From assembly GCF_946886895.1 (NCBI RefSeq), contig NZ_CAMPJO010000006.1, positions 186,001-250,000 of the forward strand: a stretch of 64,000 nt of DNA, in the 5' to 3' direction. Position 1 is the stretch's first letter, and each line of letters starts with the position of its first letter. The stretch comes from an uncultured Marinobacter sp. GTDB taxonomy: Bacteria > Pseudomonadota > Gammaproteobacteria > Pseudomonadales > Oleiphilaceae. Below are positions 9,698-19,751 of this stretch, in pieces. Made by a program: the position numbers and the translations under genes. Under the pieces are notes generated by a model, which was not told the DNA's origin, searched no databases, and saw only the letters and a program-made list of their open reading frames with translations.

Positions 9698-10336
9698 TCA
9701 GACTCCATAGCGTTCCCGATAACTGGCGACCCTGCTGGCATGGCCGGAGAACTCCGGGTTGGCCTTGAGGTAGTCCAGAACCTGTTCCAGGCGAATGATG
9801 CTGACCACCGGGATCCCGAATTCCTGTTCCACTTCCTGGATCGCCGACAGCTCACCCTTACCCTTTTCCTGCCGGTCCAGTGCAATCAGCACACCGGCGG
9901 GTTCGGCCCCCGCCGCGCGGATCAGGTCGATGGACTCGCGGATGGCGGTGCCGGCGGTGATGACATCGTCAACGATCAGCACCTTGCCCTGCAATGGCGC
10001 GCCAACAAGGTTGCCGCCCTCGCCATGATCTTTCTTTTCCTTGCGATTAAAGGCAAAGGGTTTGCTGTTACCGTCTGTAGCCAGCGCCATGGCGGTAACC
10101 GTTGCCAACGGTATGCCCTTATAGGCAGGCCCGAATATGATGTCATAATCGAGCCCGCTGCGTGCAATCGCGGCGGCATAGGCCTTGCTTAGCTGTAGCA
10201 GGTCGTCCCCGGTGTTGAACAGCCCGGCATTGAAGAAGTAGGGGCTGGTACGCCCGGACTTGAGCGTGAATTCACCAAATCGCAGTACGTTCCGGCGGAT
10301 GGCGAATTCGATGAAAGTTTGCTGATAGTCATGCAT
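9698..10336 (-). CDS. pyrE: Orotate phosphoribosyltransferase
   Basis: Converts orotate and PRPP to orotidine monophosphate in pyrimidine synthesis. The 212-residue length matches the bacterial enzyme. The PRPP-binding motif [14 protein letters not shown] is present, as are the [20 protein letters not shown] substrate segment ([16 protein letters not shown]) and the flexible-loop [10 protein letters not shown] segment. It is divergent from the Crc-type gene, an arrangement shared with Pseudomonas. Confidence 0.97.
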   Translation of the reverse strand: MHDYQQTFIEFAIRRNVLRFGEFTLKSGRTSPYFFNAGLFNTGDDLLQLSKAYAAAIARSGLDYDIIFGPAYKGIPLATVTAMALATDGNSKPFAFNRKEKKDHGEGGNLVGAPLQGKVLIVDDVITAGTAIRESIDLIRAAGAEPAGVLIALDRQEKGKGELSAIQEVEQEFGIPVVSIIRLEQVLDYLKANPEFSGHASRVASYRERYGV

Positions 10337-10417
10337 GGCAAGGCTTCTGGCGGGTGTTGATCTTTAATTAGTGCGTAAAAACGGTATCATACACACAAAC
10401 CGAATCAGGGAACACGT

Positions 10418-11224
10418 ATGCGGGTAGTATCAATCAGCGTCAATGGCCTCGCACAGGCTGTTGAAAAGGGGTTTTTCGACTGGCTGGCCGGGCAGGACGC
10501 TGACGTGGTTTGCGTTCAGGATCACCGCATGCGCGCGTATGAGATTGAAGACTACAATCTGATCCCGCCGGGTTACGAAGCCTATTTCATTGACGGCGAA
10601 AATAATGAGGATGGCGGTGTTGGTATATACACCCGCCATTTCCCGAAAGCGATCATGTACGGGTTTGCCAATGAACAGGCGGATCGTGAAGGACGGTTTA
10701 TCCAGGCGGATTTTGACAAGGTCTCGGTCGCCTGTGTGCTGGCGCCTTGTGCCCTTGGGCGTGAAGAGGAGCTGATCGGTGAGGACGACCTGACCGTGCT
10801 CGATCACAAGGATGATTTCATGGAGGCCTTTGGCCTGCATATGCAGAAGACCCTGCGCAAGCGGCGCCAGTTTATCTTCGGCGCCAATCTGCAGACCGCC
10901 CATCATGTGACGGACGCCAGCCCGCTCTATCACAAACTCGATTTTTCCGGATTCCTGCCCCATGAGCGGGCATGGCTTGATCGCCTGTTTGATGAAATGG
11001 GTTGTGTTGATGCGTTCCGGGACATCAACAAGCAGAGCAGCCAGTTTACCTGGTGGCCGGAGCAGGCGGAGGGTTCCCGCAAGAATGCCGGTATCCGGGT
11101 GGATTACCAGTTGCTGACGCCAGGAATTCGGAAAACCATCCTGGACGGCTGGATTGACGACGCAACCCGATTTTCCGATCACGCGCCGGTGATCATGGAT
11201 TACGATATAGAGATCGGATTCTGA
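10418..11224 (+). CDS. crc: Crc-type exonuclease III fold protein
   Basis: A 268-residue protein of the ExoIII/AP-endonuclease fold. In Pseudomonas, Crc works with Hfq in catabolite repression of translation and has no nuclease activity. Here the usual catalytic Glu motif QET is replaced (VCVQDHRM) and the GDFN motif reads FGANLQ, while the C-terminal RVDYQLLTPGIR and SDHAPVIMDYD blocks resemble Crc. The location divergent from pyrE supports Crc. An active exonuclease III is the alternative, but the missing catalytic residues argue against it. Confidence 0.85.
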   Translation: MRVVSISVNGLAQAVEKGFFDWLAGQDADVVCVQDHRMRAYEIEDYNLIPPGYEAYFIDGENNEDGGVGIYTRHFPKAIMYGFANEQADREGRFIQADFDKVSVACVLAPCALGREEELIGEDDLTVLDHKDDFMEAFGLHMQKTLRKRRQFIFGANLQTAHHVTDASPLYHKLDFSGFLPHERAWLDRLFDEMGCVDAFRDINKQSSQFTWWPEQAEGSRKNAGIRVDYQLLTPGIRKTILDGWIDDATRFSDHAPVIMDYDIEIGF

Positions 11225-11254
11225 GCCTGACAGTTTACTGAATGGTAGCGGGTT

Positions 11255-11356
11255 CGGAGGGGGAGACCTTTCCGGGACCGTCTCCGGCCAGGGAAGGCCG
11301 GAGCCGAGCGCACAGGGATGTGCTTGTAGCGTGTCCCGGAAAGGTCTCCCCCTCCG
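11255..11356. repeat. Nested inverted repeat between crc and rph
   Basis: Two 24-bp arms (11255-11278 and 11333-11356) are exact reverse complements, and a second hairpin with 8-bp arms (11282-11289 and 11296-11303) lies inside the loop. The stem is very GC-rich and flanks a stretch without a gene between two convergent genes. It could act as a bidirectional terminator or stabiliser, or be one copy of a dispersed intergenic repeat. I see no second copy in this window. Confidence 0.8.
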
Positions 11357-11374
11357 GACACGCGGGCGGCGGAC

Positions 11375-12091
11375 TCAGTCAGCCAGCGCCGCTTTCTGAA
11401 TCTCGAATAACTGCTCAATACCCTGTTTGGCCAGTACCAGCATGTTGTCCAGCTCCTCCTGAACAAACGGCGCACCTTCCGCTGTTCCCTGAATCTCGAT
11501 AAAGCCACCCTGGTCGGTCATGATCACGTTCATGTCGGTCTCCGCTTCGGAGTCTTCCGGGTAGTCCAGGTCGACAACCGGCGTGCCCTTGTAAATGCCC
11601 ACGGAAAACGCCGCGACCATCTGTTTCAGAGGGGATTTCTTCAGGCGCTTTTCCGCAACCAGATGGTTCAGGGCGTCGACGAGTGCCACGCAGCCGCCGG
11701 TAATGGCCGCCGTGCGAGTGCCGCCGTCGGCCTGGATGACATCGCAGTCGATGGTGATGGAGTGTTCCCCGAGGGCAGTCAGGTCAACGGCGGCGCGCAG
11801 GGAGCGACCAATCAGGCGCTGGATTTCGACGGTACGCCCGCCCTGTTTGCCGCGGGCGGCTTCCCGGCCCATGCGGCTGCCGGTGGAGCGGGGCAGCATG
11901 CCGTACTCGGCGGTGATCCAGCCCTTGCCTTCACCACGCAGAAAGGGGGGCACCTTGTTCTCAATGGAGGCGGTGCAGATAACTTTGGTGTCTCCGAATT
12001 CCACCAGCACGGAACCTTCGGCGTGCCGCGTGTAGTTGCGGGTAATTCGAACATCTCTCGGTTGTTCGGGCGTTCTGCCACTGGGTCGCAT
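11375..12091 (-). CDS. rph: Ribonuclease PH
   Basis: Phosphorolytic 3' exoribonuclease that trims tRNA precursors and takes part in RNA decay. The 238-residue length is exact for the family. The N-terminus has [19 protein letters not shown], followed by the [20 protein letters not shown] and [19 protein letters not shown] blocks, and [18 protein letters not shown] near the active site. It is divergent from yicC with about 180 bp between, the usual arrangement (in E. coli, yicC lies beside rph-pyrE). Confidence 0.97.
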   Translation of the reverse strand: MRPSGRTPEQPRDVRITRNYTRHAEGSVLVEFGDTKVICTASIENKVPPFLRGEGKGWITAEYGMLPRSTGSRMGREAARGKQGGRTVEIQRLIGRSLRAAVDLTALGEHSITIDCDVIQADGGTRTAAITGGCVALVDALNHLVAEKRLKKSPLKQMVAAFSVGIYKGTPVVDLDYPEDSEAETDMNVIMTDQGGFIEIQGTAEGAPFVQEELDNMLVLAKQGIEQLFEIQKAALAD

Positions 12092-12268
12092 AGTGTGTCC
12101 TGAAGTCTGTGATGAATGTCCGGGTTAGGGCCCCGGTCGGTGTTGAAAGGCGCGTGAGTATAACACGTTGGGTGCCCGGTTCGGGGGGATGGCAAGCACA
12201 GGGTTCGTCGTGGGCGTTAAGAGCCTGTTAAACTCAGATGACGATCGTAAACCATCACTGGAGTTACC

Positions 12269-13135
12269 ATGATTCGAAGCATGACTGCCTTTGCCCGCCA
12301 GGATGTCCAGGAGGACTGGGGCACGTTGACCTGCGAGATTCGAACGGTGAATCACCGGTACCTGGAACCGTCGTTTCGTTTGCCGGATGCGTTCCGGGAA
12401 CTGGAAAACCGGTTCCGGGAGGTGCTGCGCAAACACCTCAAGCGGGGCAAGGTGGATATCTCGATGCGCCTGCAGCCGGCCGACCCGTCGAGCCAGAGCT
12501 TCGAGGTCAACGAGGAGATGGCTCAGGCCGTCAACGAGGCGGCAAATCATGTTAATCGAATGCTGGATAATCCGGCGCACATCAATGCGCTCGACATCCT
12601 TCGCTGGCCGGGTGTCCTGTCGGTACAGGAACAGGATTATGGCCTGGCCCGGGATGCCGCATTGGGCTTGTTTGAGCAGACCGTTGCCGAACTCACGTCT
12701 GTGCGTGAGCGTGAGGGTGAACGACTGCGCCCGCTGTTTGAGGATCGCCTGACGGTGATGGGGGAGTGTGTGGCGGAAGTCCGGACGCTGATGCCGGAGC
12801 TGTTGCAAGCCCAGGAACAGTCGCTCCGGGAGCGGTTCGAAAAAGCCCGTGTGGAGCTGGATGCGGACCGGGTGGCCCAGGAGATGGTGATGCTGGCCCA
12901 GAAATCCGATGTGGCGGAGGAGCTTGACCGGCTGGACGCCCATATCAGTGAGGTGTCCGACACCCTGCAGGGTGATGATGCCATTGGCCGGCGTCTGGAT
13001 TTCCTGATGCAGGAGCTGAACCGGGAGGCGAACACTCTGAGCAGCAAGAGTATCGATGCCCGGGTGACCCGGGTGGCGGTGGATCTCAAGGTGTTGATTG
13101 AACAGATGCGGGAACAGGTACAGAACCTGGAATAA
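12269..13135 (+). CDS. yicC: YicC family endoribonuclease
   Basis: A 288-residue protein; the family acts as an endoribonuclease implicated in sRNA turnover and stress survival. The N-terminal YicC domain begins IRSMTAFARQ and continues with the EIRTVNHRYLEPSFRLP block. The C-terminal DUF1732 domain ends with the conserved GRRLDFLMQELNREANTLSSK (about residues 236-256). Divergent from rph. Confidence 0.94.
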   Translation: MIRSMTAFARQDVQEDWGTLTCEIRTVNHRYLEPSFRLPDAFRELENRFREVLRKHLKRGKVDISMRLQPADPSSQSFEVNEEMAQAVNEAANHVNRMLDNPAHINALDILRWPGVLSVQEQDYGLARDAALGLFEQTVAELTSVREREGERLRPLFEDRLTVMGECVAEVRTLMPELLQAQEQSLRERFEKARVELDADRVAQEMVMLAQKSDVAEELDRLDAHISEVSDTLQGDDAIGRRLDFLMQELNREANTLSSKSIDARVTRVAVDLKVLIEQMREQVQNLE

Positions 13136-13137
13136 CC

Positions 13138-13950
13138 TCAGCCCACAGCGTTCAACTCCTCCGGGACACTCAGGGTGACTGTGCCGCCGGTTACCGGGCA
13201 GTCGAATTGCAGATAGTTCGCGAGCAGTTGTAAGAGTTGTGGTGCTGGCTGGCCGTACAGGCGGTCACCGATGACCGGATGGCCGATGCCGGCCAGGTGC
13301 CGGCGAATCTGGTGCTTGCGACCGGTGTCGATGCGTACGTCAAGCAGGGTGGTCTGGCTATTGTCGTCGGTGGCGCGTGTTGATATCCAGCTTGTGGCCG
13401 TCTTGCCGTCTACCGGTGAGTCCAGCAAACGGTTATTGGCGTCGAGTCGTCCGGTGACTCGCACCCGGTAATGTTTGGTCAGGGTGCGACCGGCGAAGCA
13501 TTTGGACAGGGCGCCGGCGGCTTTCGGGTCGTGGGCAATCAGCATCAGCCCGGCGGCATCGGCATCCAGCCGATGGACCAGGTGGCAAGGTCGCTGCAGT
13601 CGGGTTTCCACCAGGCGCAGCAGGCTGCAGTGGTCGCCCCACTGGGAGCCCTGTGCCAGCATGCCATGGGGTTTGAACCAGACGCTGTAGCGAGCTTTGT
13701 CTTCCAGTAGCGTGGTCTCCGGGGGCGCCTTGGTCAGGACCGCGTCGTCGTAATAGAGTTTCAGTCGCGTGCCCGGCTGGAGCATCCGCGTTGCTCTGCG
13801 AAGTCTTACCTGCTTGCCTTTATGGGTCCACCAGCAGGCGCCCTTGTTCATGGCGTCCTTGATTTTCTGCCGTGAAAGCTCCGACGCAGCGCTCAGTGCG
13901 TCGATGGCGGTCCGGGGCTGGTCTGTCGTGGTGTCGATGGTGATTCGCAT
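13138..13950 (-). CDS. RluA family pseudouridine synthase
   Basis: A 270-residue RNA pseudouridine synthase. The catalytic motif HRLDADAAGLML (about 126-137) carries the active Asp at about 129, and the C-terminal TGRKHQIRRHLAGIGHPVIGD block is intact. The N-terminal region looks like a reduced S4-type RNA-binding module (SRQKIKDAMNKGACWW). The exact rRNA or tRNA target cannot be told from sequence; RluA, RluC-like and TruC-like are all possible. Its 3' end lies 3 bp from yicC, convergent. Confidence 0.88.
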   Translation of the reverse strand: MRITIDTTTDQPRTAIDALSAASELSRQKIKDAMNKGACWWTHKGKQVRLRRATRMLQPGTRLKLYYDDAVLTKAPPETTLLEDKARYSVWFKPHGMLAQGSQWGDHCSLLRLVETRLQRPCHLVHRLDADAAGLMLIAHDPKAAGALSKCFAGRTLTKHYRVRVTGRLDANNRLLDSPVDGKTATSWISTRATDDNSQTTLLDVRIDTGRKHQIRRHLAGIGHPVIGDRLYGQPAPQLLQLLANYLQFDCPVTGGTVTLSVPEELNAVG

Positions 13951-14057
13951 GGTCAGGTCTTTCAGCTCGGTGTCGGGCCCGGTCAGCCCGGGCTGGTCAG
14001 GCTATGGTATCAGGACGCGGGGACTCAGGGTGCGGTATCCGGACAAAGCCCGTATAA

Positions 14058-14750
<693 letters not shown>

Positions 14751-14837
14751 AGCCGCCGGTTTGCTGTATACAAATCAGGCCGGTCGCAGTACACTACGCG
14801 GTCTGCTGAATCAGTTATTTTATTTGTCGGGGAAGTT

Positions 14838-15050
14838 ATGGCACGAGTTACCGTTGAAGATTGTCTGGAAAACGTTGATAACCGCTTCCAGCTGGTAATG
14901 CTGGCAACCAAGCGTGCCCGTCAACTCGCCACCAAGGGTGCCGAGCCGATGGTTGCTGAAGAGAACGACAAGCCCACGGTGATTGCCCTGCGCGAAATCG
15001 CCGAAGGCAAGATTACCCGTTCCCTGCTGGTCGAGGAAGACGAAGAGTAA
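14838..15050 (+). CDS. rpoZ: RNA polymerase omega subunit
   Basis: Small subunit that helps assemble RNA polymerase and forms part of a ppGpp-binding site. The 70 residues start [20 protein letters not shown] and include [12 protein letters not shown], both family hallmarks, with the acidic tail LLVEEDEE. It is shorter than E. coli omega by about 20 residues at the C-terminus, as in many relatives. It lies between gmk and spoT. Confidence 0.97.
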   Translation: MARVTVEDCLENVDNRFQLVMLATKRARQLATKGAEPMVAEENDKPTVIALREIAEGKITRSLLVEEDEE

Positions 15051-15160
15051 GGGTAATGGACCCTGTCGGCGGGTGAGTATTCGTCGACTGGATGGTTTGA
15101 AATCCGTCACCGCGCTCTTATAGTGTACCTATAGAACGTCGCTGATTGGATTGCGGAAGG

Positions 15161-15188
15161 ACCCGGATGCGTGCATTCGGGTTTTTTT
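15161..15188 (+). terminator. Rho-independent terminator before spoT
   Basis: A hairpin with arms of about 9 bp (one mismatch) around the loop CGTG, followed by seven T. It lies after rpoZ and only about 30 bp before the spoT start, so it probably attenuates rather than fully separates rpoZ and spoT transcription. Confidence 0.7.
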
Positions 15189-15220
15189 GTCGCTGATGTT
15201 TAGGAATTCGTGGAGGCGCG

Positions 15221-17362
15221 GTGTCGGCAGAGGCTACGGTTGAAGGGCTGGCGAAGGAGCTCAGCACCTATCTGGATACCAGTCGCATCAATCAGGTGCG
15301 GCGGGCCTACTATTATGCCGAACAGGCCCACGAAGGTCAGATGCGCAAAAGCGGTGATCGTTACATCACCCACCCGCTGGCCGTGGCCCACATCCTGGCC
15401 GACCTGAGGCTGGACCATCAAAGCCTGATGGCCGCCATGCTCCACGATGTGATTGAAGATACCGGTATTCCCAAGGATGCGCTCTCCGAGCAGTTTGGTG
15501 AAGACGTTGCCGAGCTCGTGGACGGGGTCAGTAAACTGACCCAGATTGAGTTCCGCTCCCGTGCCGAGGCCCAGGCCGAAAACTTCCAGAAGATGACCCT
15601 GGCCATGGCCCGGGATATCCGGGTTATCCTGGTGAAGCTCGCAGACCGCCTCCACAACATGCGAACCCTGGGCCCCATGCCCTACGAAAAGCGCCAGCGT
15701 ATCGCCACCGAGACGCTTGATATCTACGCCCCCATTGCCAACCGTCTGGGGATGCACTCCATCTGTACCGAGCTTGAGGATCTGGGTTTCTCCTCGCTGT
15801 ATCCCATGCGCTCGAAGTACATTTCCAAGGCCGTGGAGAAGCTGCGTGGCAGTCACCGGGAAATCATTGACGAGATACGGGGCCGGCTGCAGGAAAAACT
15901 CGAGGAACGCGGGCTGCCAGGCCGCATTCTGGGGCGTGAGAAACACCTGAACAGCATCTACAACAAGATGAAGTTCAAACAGAAATCCTTCCATGAAATC
16001 ATGGACGTTTACGCCTTCCGCATTATTACCGACACCGAAGACGACTGTTACCGCATTCTCGGCGCCGTCCACAGCCTGTACAAGCCGCTTCCGGGGCGAT
16101 TCAAGGACTACATTGCCATGCCCAAGGCCAATGGCTACCAGTCGCTTCACACCACGTTATTCGGCATGCACGTGAACATCGAGATCCAGATCCGGACCGA
16201 GGAGATGGAGCACATTGCCAACAACGGCATTGCCGCCCACTGGATGTACAAGAACGAGCCGTCAAGTGTGACCAGTGTCAATCAGGCCCGGGTTGACCGC
16301 TGGGTGAAGGGGTTGATGGAAATGCGCGAGCGTGCCGATGACTCCCTGGAATTTATCGAGCACGTGAAGGTGGATCTGTTCCCGGATGAGATCTATGTGT
16401 TTACTCCCAAGGGCAGGATCATGGAATTGCCCAGCGGCGCCACTCCGGTGGATTTTGCCTATGCCATTCATACGGATATCGGCAATGCCGCGGTGGCGTG
16501 CCGAATCAATCGGAATCTGGCATCGTTGAGCCAGTCTCTGCAGAGCGGCCAGACCGTGGAAGTGATCACCGCGCCGGGCGCACGACCGAACCCGGCCTGG
16601 CTCAGTTTCGTGGTCACCGGCAAGGCCCGGAGCAGTATCCGCCATGTGCTCAAGAGCCAGAAGCGGGCGGAGTCGCTGGAGCTGGGCCGGACGTTGCTGA
16701 AGAAGTCACTCAAGGGTTTCGGCGCCCGGCTGGCGGACATCGGTGATGCCCAGATCCAGACGGTCGTCAACCACAACCAGGTCAACAGTTTCGATGATCT
16801 GGTGAGCGACATCGGACTGGGTAACCGCATGGCCTACCTGGTGGCCCGGCAACTGGTCAGTGGCGGTGAGGGCGCCGAATCGGGAGCCGCCTCCGAAGCC
16901 ATTCAGGGGGTCGAGCGCGGGGCTGTTACCATCCGCGGCACCGAGGGTCTGCTGGTCCGGTTTGCCAGTTGCTGCAAGCCCATTCCGGGGGATCCGGTGG
17001 TAGGGGTGATGGATTCGGGTCACGGCATGGTGATTCACTCCGATACCTGCTCCCGCCTGCCTGAAGACGATGACGGGCGGGCCAAGCTGACCCATCTGAA
17101 GTGGGCCAAGGACATCACCGACGAGTTCTCGGTGGAACTGCGGGTTGAGCTGGAACGTCAACGCGGTGTGATTGCAGAGGTGGCCAACGCCGTGGCGATG
17201 GCCGACGGCAACATTGAGCGCATCAACGTGGAAGAGCAGAATGCGCGCTTTGGCGTGGTCAGCCTGGTGGTGCATGTGAATGGCCGCCGACACCTGGCGC
17301 GGGTGATGCGGCGTATCCGTAACATCCGGGCGATTACTCACATCAGCCGGGTGCGGCACTGA
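15221..17362 (+). CDS. spoT: Bifunctional (p)ppGpp synthetase/hydrolase SpoT
   Basis: Controls the stringent-response alarmone. The 713 residues contain an N-terminal HD hydrolase domain with the intact HDVIEDTGI motif, so hydrolase activity is expected. A synthetase domain follows (KFKQKSFHEIMDVYAFRI, then FKDYIAMPKANGYQSLHTT), then TGS (VFTPKGRIMELPSGATPVDF), a central helical and CC region (RFASCCKPIPGD), and a C-terminal ACT domain. The start is a GTG with a GGAGG site a few bases upstream. Synteny with gmk-rpoZ supports SpoT rather than RelA. Confidence 0.96.
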   Translation: MSAEATVEGLAKELSTYLDTSRINQVRRAYYYAEQAHEGQMRKSGDRYITHPLAVAHILADLRLDHQSLMAAMLHDVIEDTGIPKDALSEQFGEDVAELVDGVSKLTQIEFRSRAEAQAENFQKMTLAMARDIRVILVKLADRLHNMRTLGPMPYEKRQRIATETLDIYAPIANRLGMHSICTELEDLGFSSLYPMRSKYISKAVEKLRGSHREIIDEIRGRLQEKLEERGLPGRILGREKHLNSIYNKMKFKQKSFHEIMDVYAFRIITDTEDDCYRILGAVHSLYKPLPGRFKDYIAMPKANGYQSLHTTLFGMHVNIEIQIRTEEMEHIANNGIAAHWMYKNEPSSVTSVNQARVDRWVKGLMEMRERADDSLEFIEHVKVDLFPDEIYVFTPKGRIMELPSGATPVDFAYAIHTDIGNAAVACRINRNLASLSQSLQSGQTVEVITAPGARPNPAWLSFVVTGKARSSIRHVLKSQKRAESLELGRTLLKKSLKGFGARLADIGDAQIQTVVNHNQVNSFDDLVSDIGLGNRMAYLVARQLVSGGEGAESGAASEAIQGVERGAVTIRGTEGLLVRFASCCKPIPGDPVVGVMDSGHGMVIHSDTCSRLPEDDDGRAKLTHLKWAKDITDEFSVELRVELERQRGVIAEVANAVAMADGNIERINVEEQNARFGVVSLVVHVNGRRHLARVMRRIRNIRAITHISRVRH

Positions 17363-17440
17363 GCCGGACCAACGCCCGGTTGACAGGCGCAGCCCCCGAG
17401 GGCGACGATTGGCGTTTTCGAAGAGAGGAAGTCCAAGGTC

Positions 17441-17827
17441 ATGACCAACAAGTCCGTAATCCAGACCGAAAATGCCCCCCAGGCCATCGGTACCTATTCC
17501 CAGGCGGTAAAAGCCGGTGACACGGTTTACCTGTCGGGCCAGATTCCGCTGGTTCCGGAGACCATGGAAGTGGTTTCCGGCGATTTCGCGGCCAAGACCC
17601 GGCAAGTGTTCGAAAACCTGAAAGCCGTGTGCGAAGCTTCCGGCGGTGAGCTCAAGGACATCGTCAAACTCAATATCTACATGACCGATCTGGCAAACTT
17701 CGCCACGGTCAACGAGATCATGGCAACCTATTTCCAGGAACCGTACCCGGCCCGCGCGGCGGTGGGCGTTGCGGCACTGCCAAAGGGTGTGCCGGTGGAA
17801 ATGGAAGCGGTGATGGTGCTGAGCTGA
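17441..17827 (+). CDS. ridA: RidA family reactive imine deaminase
   Basis: Hydrolyses reactive enamine/imine intermediates released by PLP enzymes. The 128-residue length is typical. The protein has the family segments [20 protein letters not shown] and [13 protein letters not shown], the catalytic-site Arg in [15 protein letters not shown], and the C-terminal [10 protein letters not shown]. It lies directly after spoT, a widely conserved position. Confidence 0.96.
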   Translation: MTNKSVIQTENAPQAIGTYSQAVKAGDTVYLSGQIPLVPETMEVVSGDFAAKTRQVFENLKAVCEASGGELKDIVKLNIYMTDLANFATVNEIMATYFQEPYPARAAVGVAALPKGVPVEMEAVMVLS

Positions 17828-17840
17828 AACCGGCCAGCGC

Positions 17841-18707
17841 CTATCGCTGTTCGATTATGGCCCGGTAGCCGGCCCGGAAGTCCGGGTACCGGAAGGTAAA
17901 CCCGCTGTCCCGCAAGCGGGTGTTCCGACACCGCTTGCTGCCGGCCCGGCCACCTTTTCTGGCGCTCTCCACAGGCGCCGCACAGCGCACTTGCTGGCGA
18001 ACCCAGTCCACCACGTCGTCCAGCCGGGCCGGCTCACAGTCGCTGCCAAGGTAGCAGGGCGCCAGTGCTTCGCCTCTCAGGGCCAGGCCGGTCAGGTGTA
18101 CGATTGCTCCAGCGGCATCGTCTTCATGGATCCGGTTGCTGAACGGCGCCGGCGTTAGCGGGTTCATCCGGCCCGCAATGACTTCGTCGAGGAACCGCTT
18201 CCGGGAGGGCCCGTAAATACCGCTGAAGCGTACTATGGTGGCCGGGTGGCTACTTTTCAGGGCAACCTGCTCCGCCGCCAGTATCTGCCCGCCACTGGCC
18301 CTGGCCGGCCGGGCAGGGCTGGTTTCGTCCACCCAGCTGTCGTCGTTCTGGCCATAAACACTGGTGCTGCTGATGAAGAAAAGCCGTGTCAGCCGTTGGC
18401 TACCCAATGCCTGCAGCAAGTTGGTCAGACCGTTGACGTAGGCTTCCCGGTATCCCTGTTCGTCATAGCTGGCCGGTGTCAGGCAATAGATGACAATGTC
18501 GAGATCTTCCGGTAACTGCCCCTGGAGGGTTTCCGGGCGAGTCAGGTCTGCGCCGATACCTTCAACATCCCGGGGTACCTTTTCCGGGGAGCGCCGCAGG
18601 CCGTAGACCTGGGCCGCTGGCGCCAGAAGGCTGGCGATGGCGCCACCGAGTTTGCCGCAACCGGCCACCAGGATTCGAGGGGCGTTCGCACGTTCAGTGA
18701 TTGCCAT
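17841..18707 (-). CDS. NAD(P)-dependent SDR/epimerase family protein (YeeZ-like)
   Basis: A 288-residue extended short-chain dehydrogenase-like protein. The N-terminal Rossmann motif is ILVAGCGKLGGAIASLL, a GxGxxG variant, and the catalytic-type SSTSVYGQ contains the Tyr, although the partner Lys of YxxxK is not evident. A substrate-side RFSGIYGP block follows. The substrate is unknown; E. coli YeeZ is similar in character. The start is taken at the second Met (MAITERANAP). It is divergent from oxyR. Confidence 0.8.
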   Translation of the reverse strand: MAITERANAPRILVAGCGKLGGAIASLLAPAAQVYGLRRSPEKVPRDVEGIGADLTRPETLQGQLPEDLDIVIYCLTPASYDEQGYREAYVNGLTNLLQALGSQRLTRLFFISSTSVYGQNDDSWVDETSPARPARASGGQILAAEQVALKSSHPATIVRFSGIYGPSRKRFLDEVIAGRMNPLTPAPFSNRIHEDDAAGAIVHLTGLALRGEALAPCYLGSDCEPARLDDVVDWVRQQVRCAAPVESARKGGRAGSKRCRNTRLRDSGFTFRYPDFRAGYRAIIEQR

Positions 18708-18783
18708 AGACAATTTCAATCCTTATGCTTTAGCTCATAAATTAGTGAATCATTGATCCGTTCCCCTTTGACCGGAGCTCACC

Positions 18784-19743
18784 ATGACTCTCACCGAGTT
18801 ACGATACGTCGTTACGCTTGCGCGCGAAAGGCATTTTGGCCGGGCCGCCGAGCGTTGCCATGTCAGCCAGCCGACGCTGAGTGTGGCGGTCAAGAAGCTG
18901 GAAGATGAACTGGGCATCCCCCTGTTTGAGCGCAGCAAGAGCAGCATACGGGTGACCGAAACCGGCCAGCGGATTATTGACCAGGCCCAGCGTGTTCTCG
19001 ATCAGGTCGGTCTGATCAAAGACATGGCGCAGGATGGCAAGAACCAGCTGAACTCGCCCTTGAAAGTGGGCGCCATTTACACCATCGGGCCCTACCTGTT
19101 TCCGCATTTGTTGCCGGAGCTGCGCCGGGCAGCGCCGGACATGCCCTTGTACATCGAGGAAAACTACACCGCCAATTTGCGCCAGAAGCTCCGCCAGTCG
19201 GATCTGGATGCGATCATCATCGCATTGCCGTTCGAAGAGCCGGAAGTGGTTACCCTGCCACTCTACGACGAGCCATTCGTGGTATTGCTGCCCGCCGGTC
19301 ACCCGCTGGCCAGCAAGGAGCAACTGACCGCCGATGAACTGGCTCAGGAGCAGCTCCTGTTGCTGGGCCCCGGCCACTGCTTCCGCGATCAGGTGCTGGA
19401 ATCCTGTCCGCCCCTGGTGGAAGCGGTCACCAGCCGGGTGGACACGGGTTCGCCGGCGCTGGTCACCGAAGGCAGTTCCCTGGAGACCATTCGCCATATG
19501 GTGGCCTCCGGCCTGGGGATTACCGTGTTGCCACTGTCGGCGGCGACCGCCATGCAATACCAGGAAGACATTCTGGCCGTTCGCCCGTTCGCTGCCCCGG
19601 TCCCCTTCCGGACCGTGGCCCTGGCCTGGCGGGTGACGTTTCCCCGGCCCAAGGCCATTGACGTGCTGTCCCTGGCGGCCAGCCAGTGCCGGGTGATTGA
19701 AAAGGCCAGTACGGATACACCGGCCGTTGCGGAAAGTGCCTGA
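18784..19743 (+). CDS. oxyR: Hydrogen peroxide sensor regulator OxyR
   Basis: LysR-family activator of peroxide-defence genes. The 319-residue protein has an N-terminal winged helix (LRYVVTLARERHFGRAAERC). The two redox cysteines fall at residues 199 and 208 in GHCFRDQVLESC, the same numbers as in E. coli OxyR. That identifies it as OxyR rather than a general LysR protein. recG follows 8 bp downstream, a pairing common in pseudomonads and relatives. Confidence 0.96.
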   Translation: MTLTELRYVVTLARERHFGRAAERCHVSQPTLSVAVKKLEDELGIPLFERSKSSIRVTETGQRIIDQAQRVLDQVGLIKDMAQDGKNQLNSPLKVGAIYTIGPYLFPHLLPELRRAAPDMPLYIEENYTANLRQKLRQSDLDAIIIALPFEEPEVVTLPLYDEPFVVLLPAGHPLASKEQLTADELAQEQLLLLGPGHCFRDQVLESCPPLVEAVTSRVDTGSPALVTEGSSLETIRHMVASGLGITVLPLSAATAMQYQEDILAVRPFAAPVPFRTVALAWRVTFPRPKAIDVLSLAASQCRVIEKASTDTPAVAESA

Positions 19744-19751
19744 GCGCCGTT

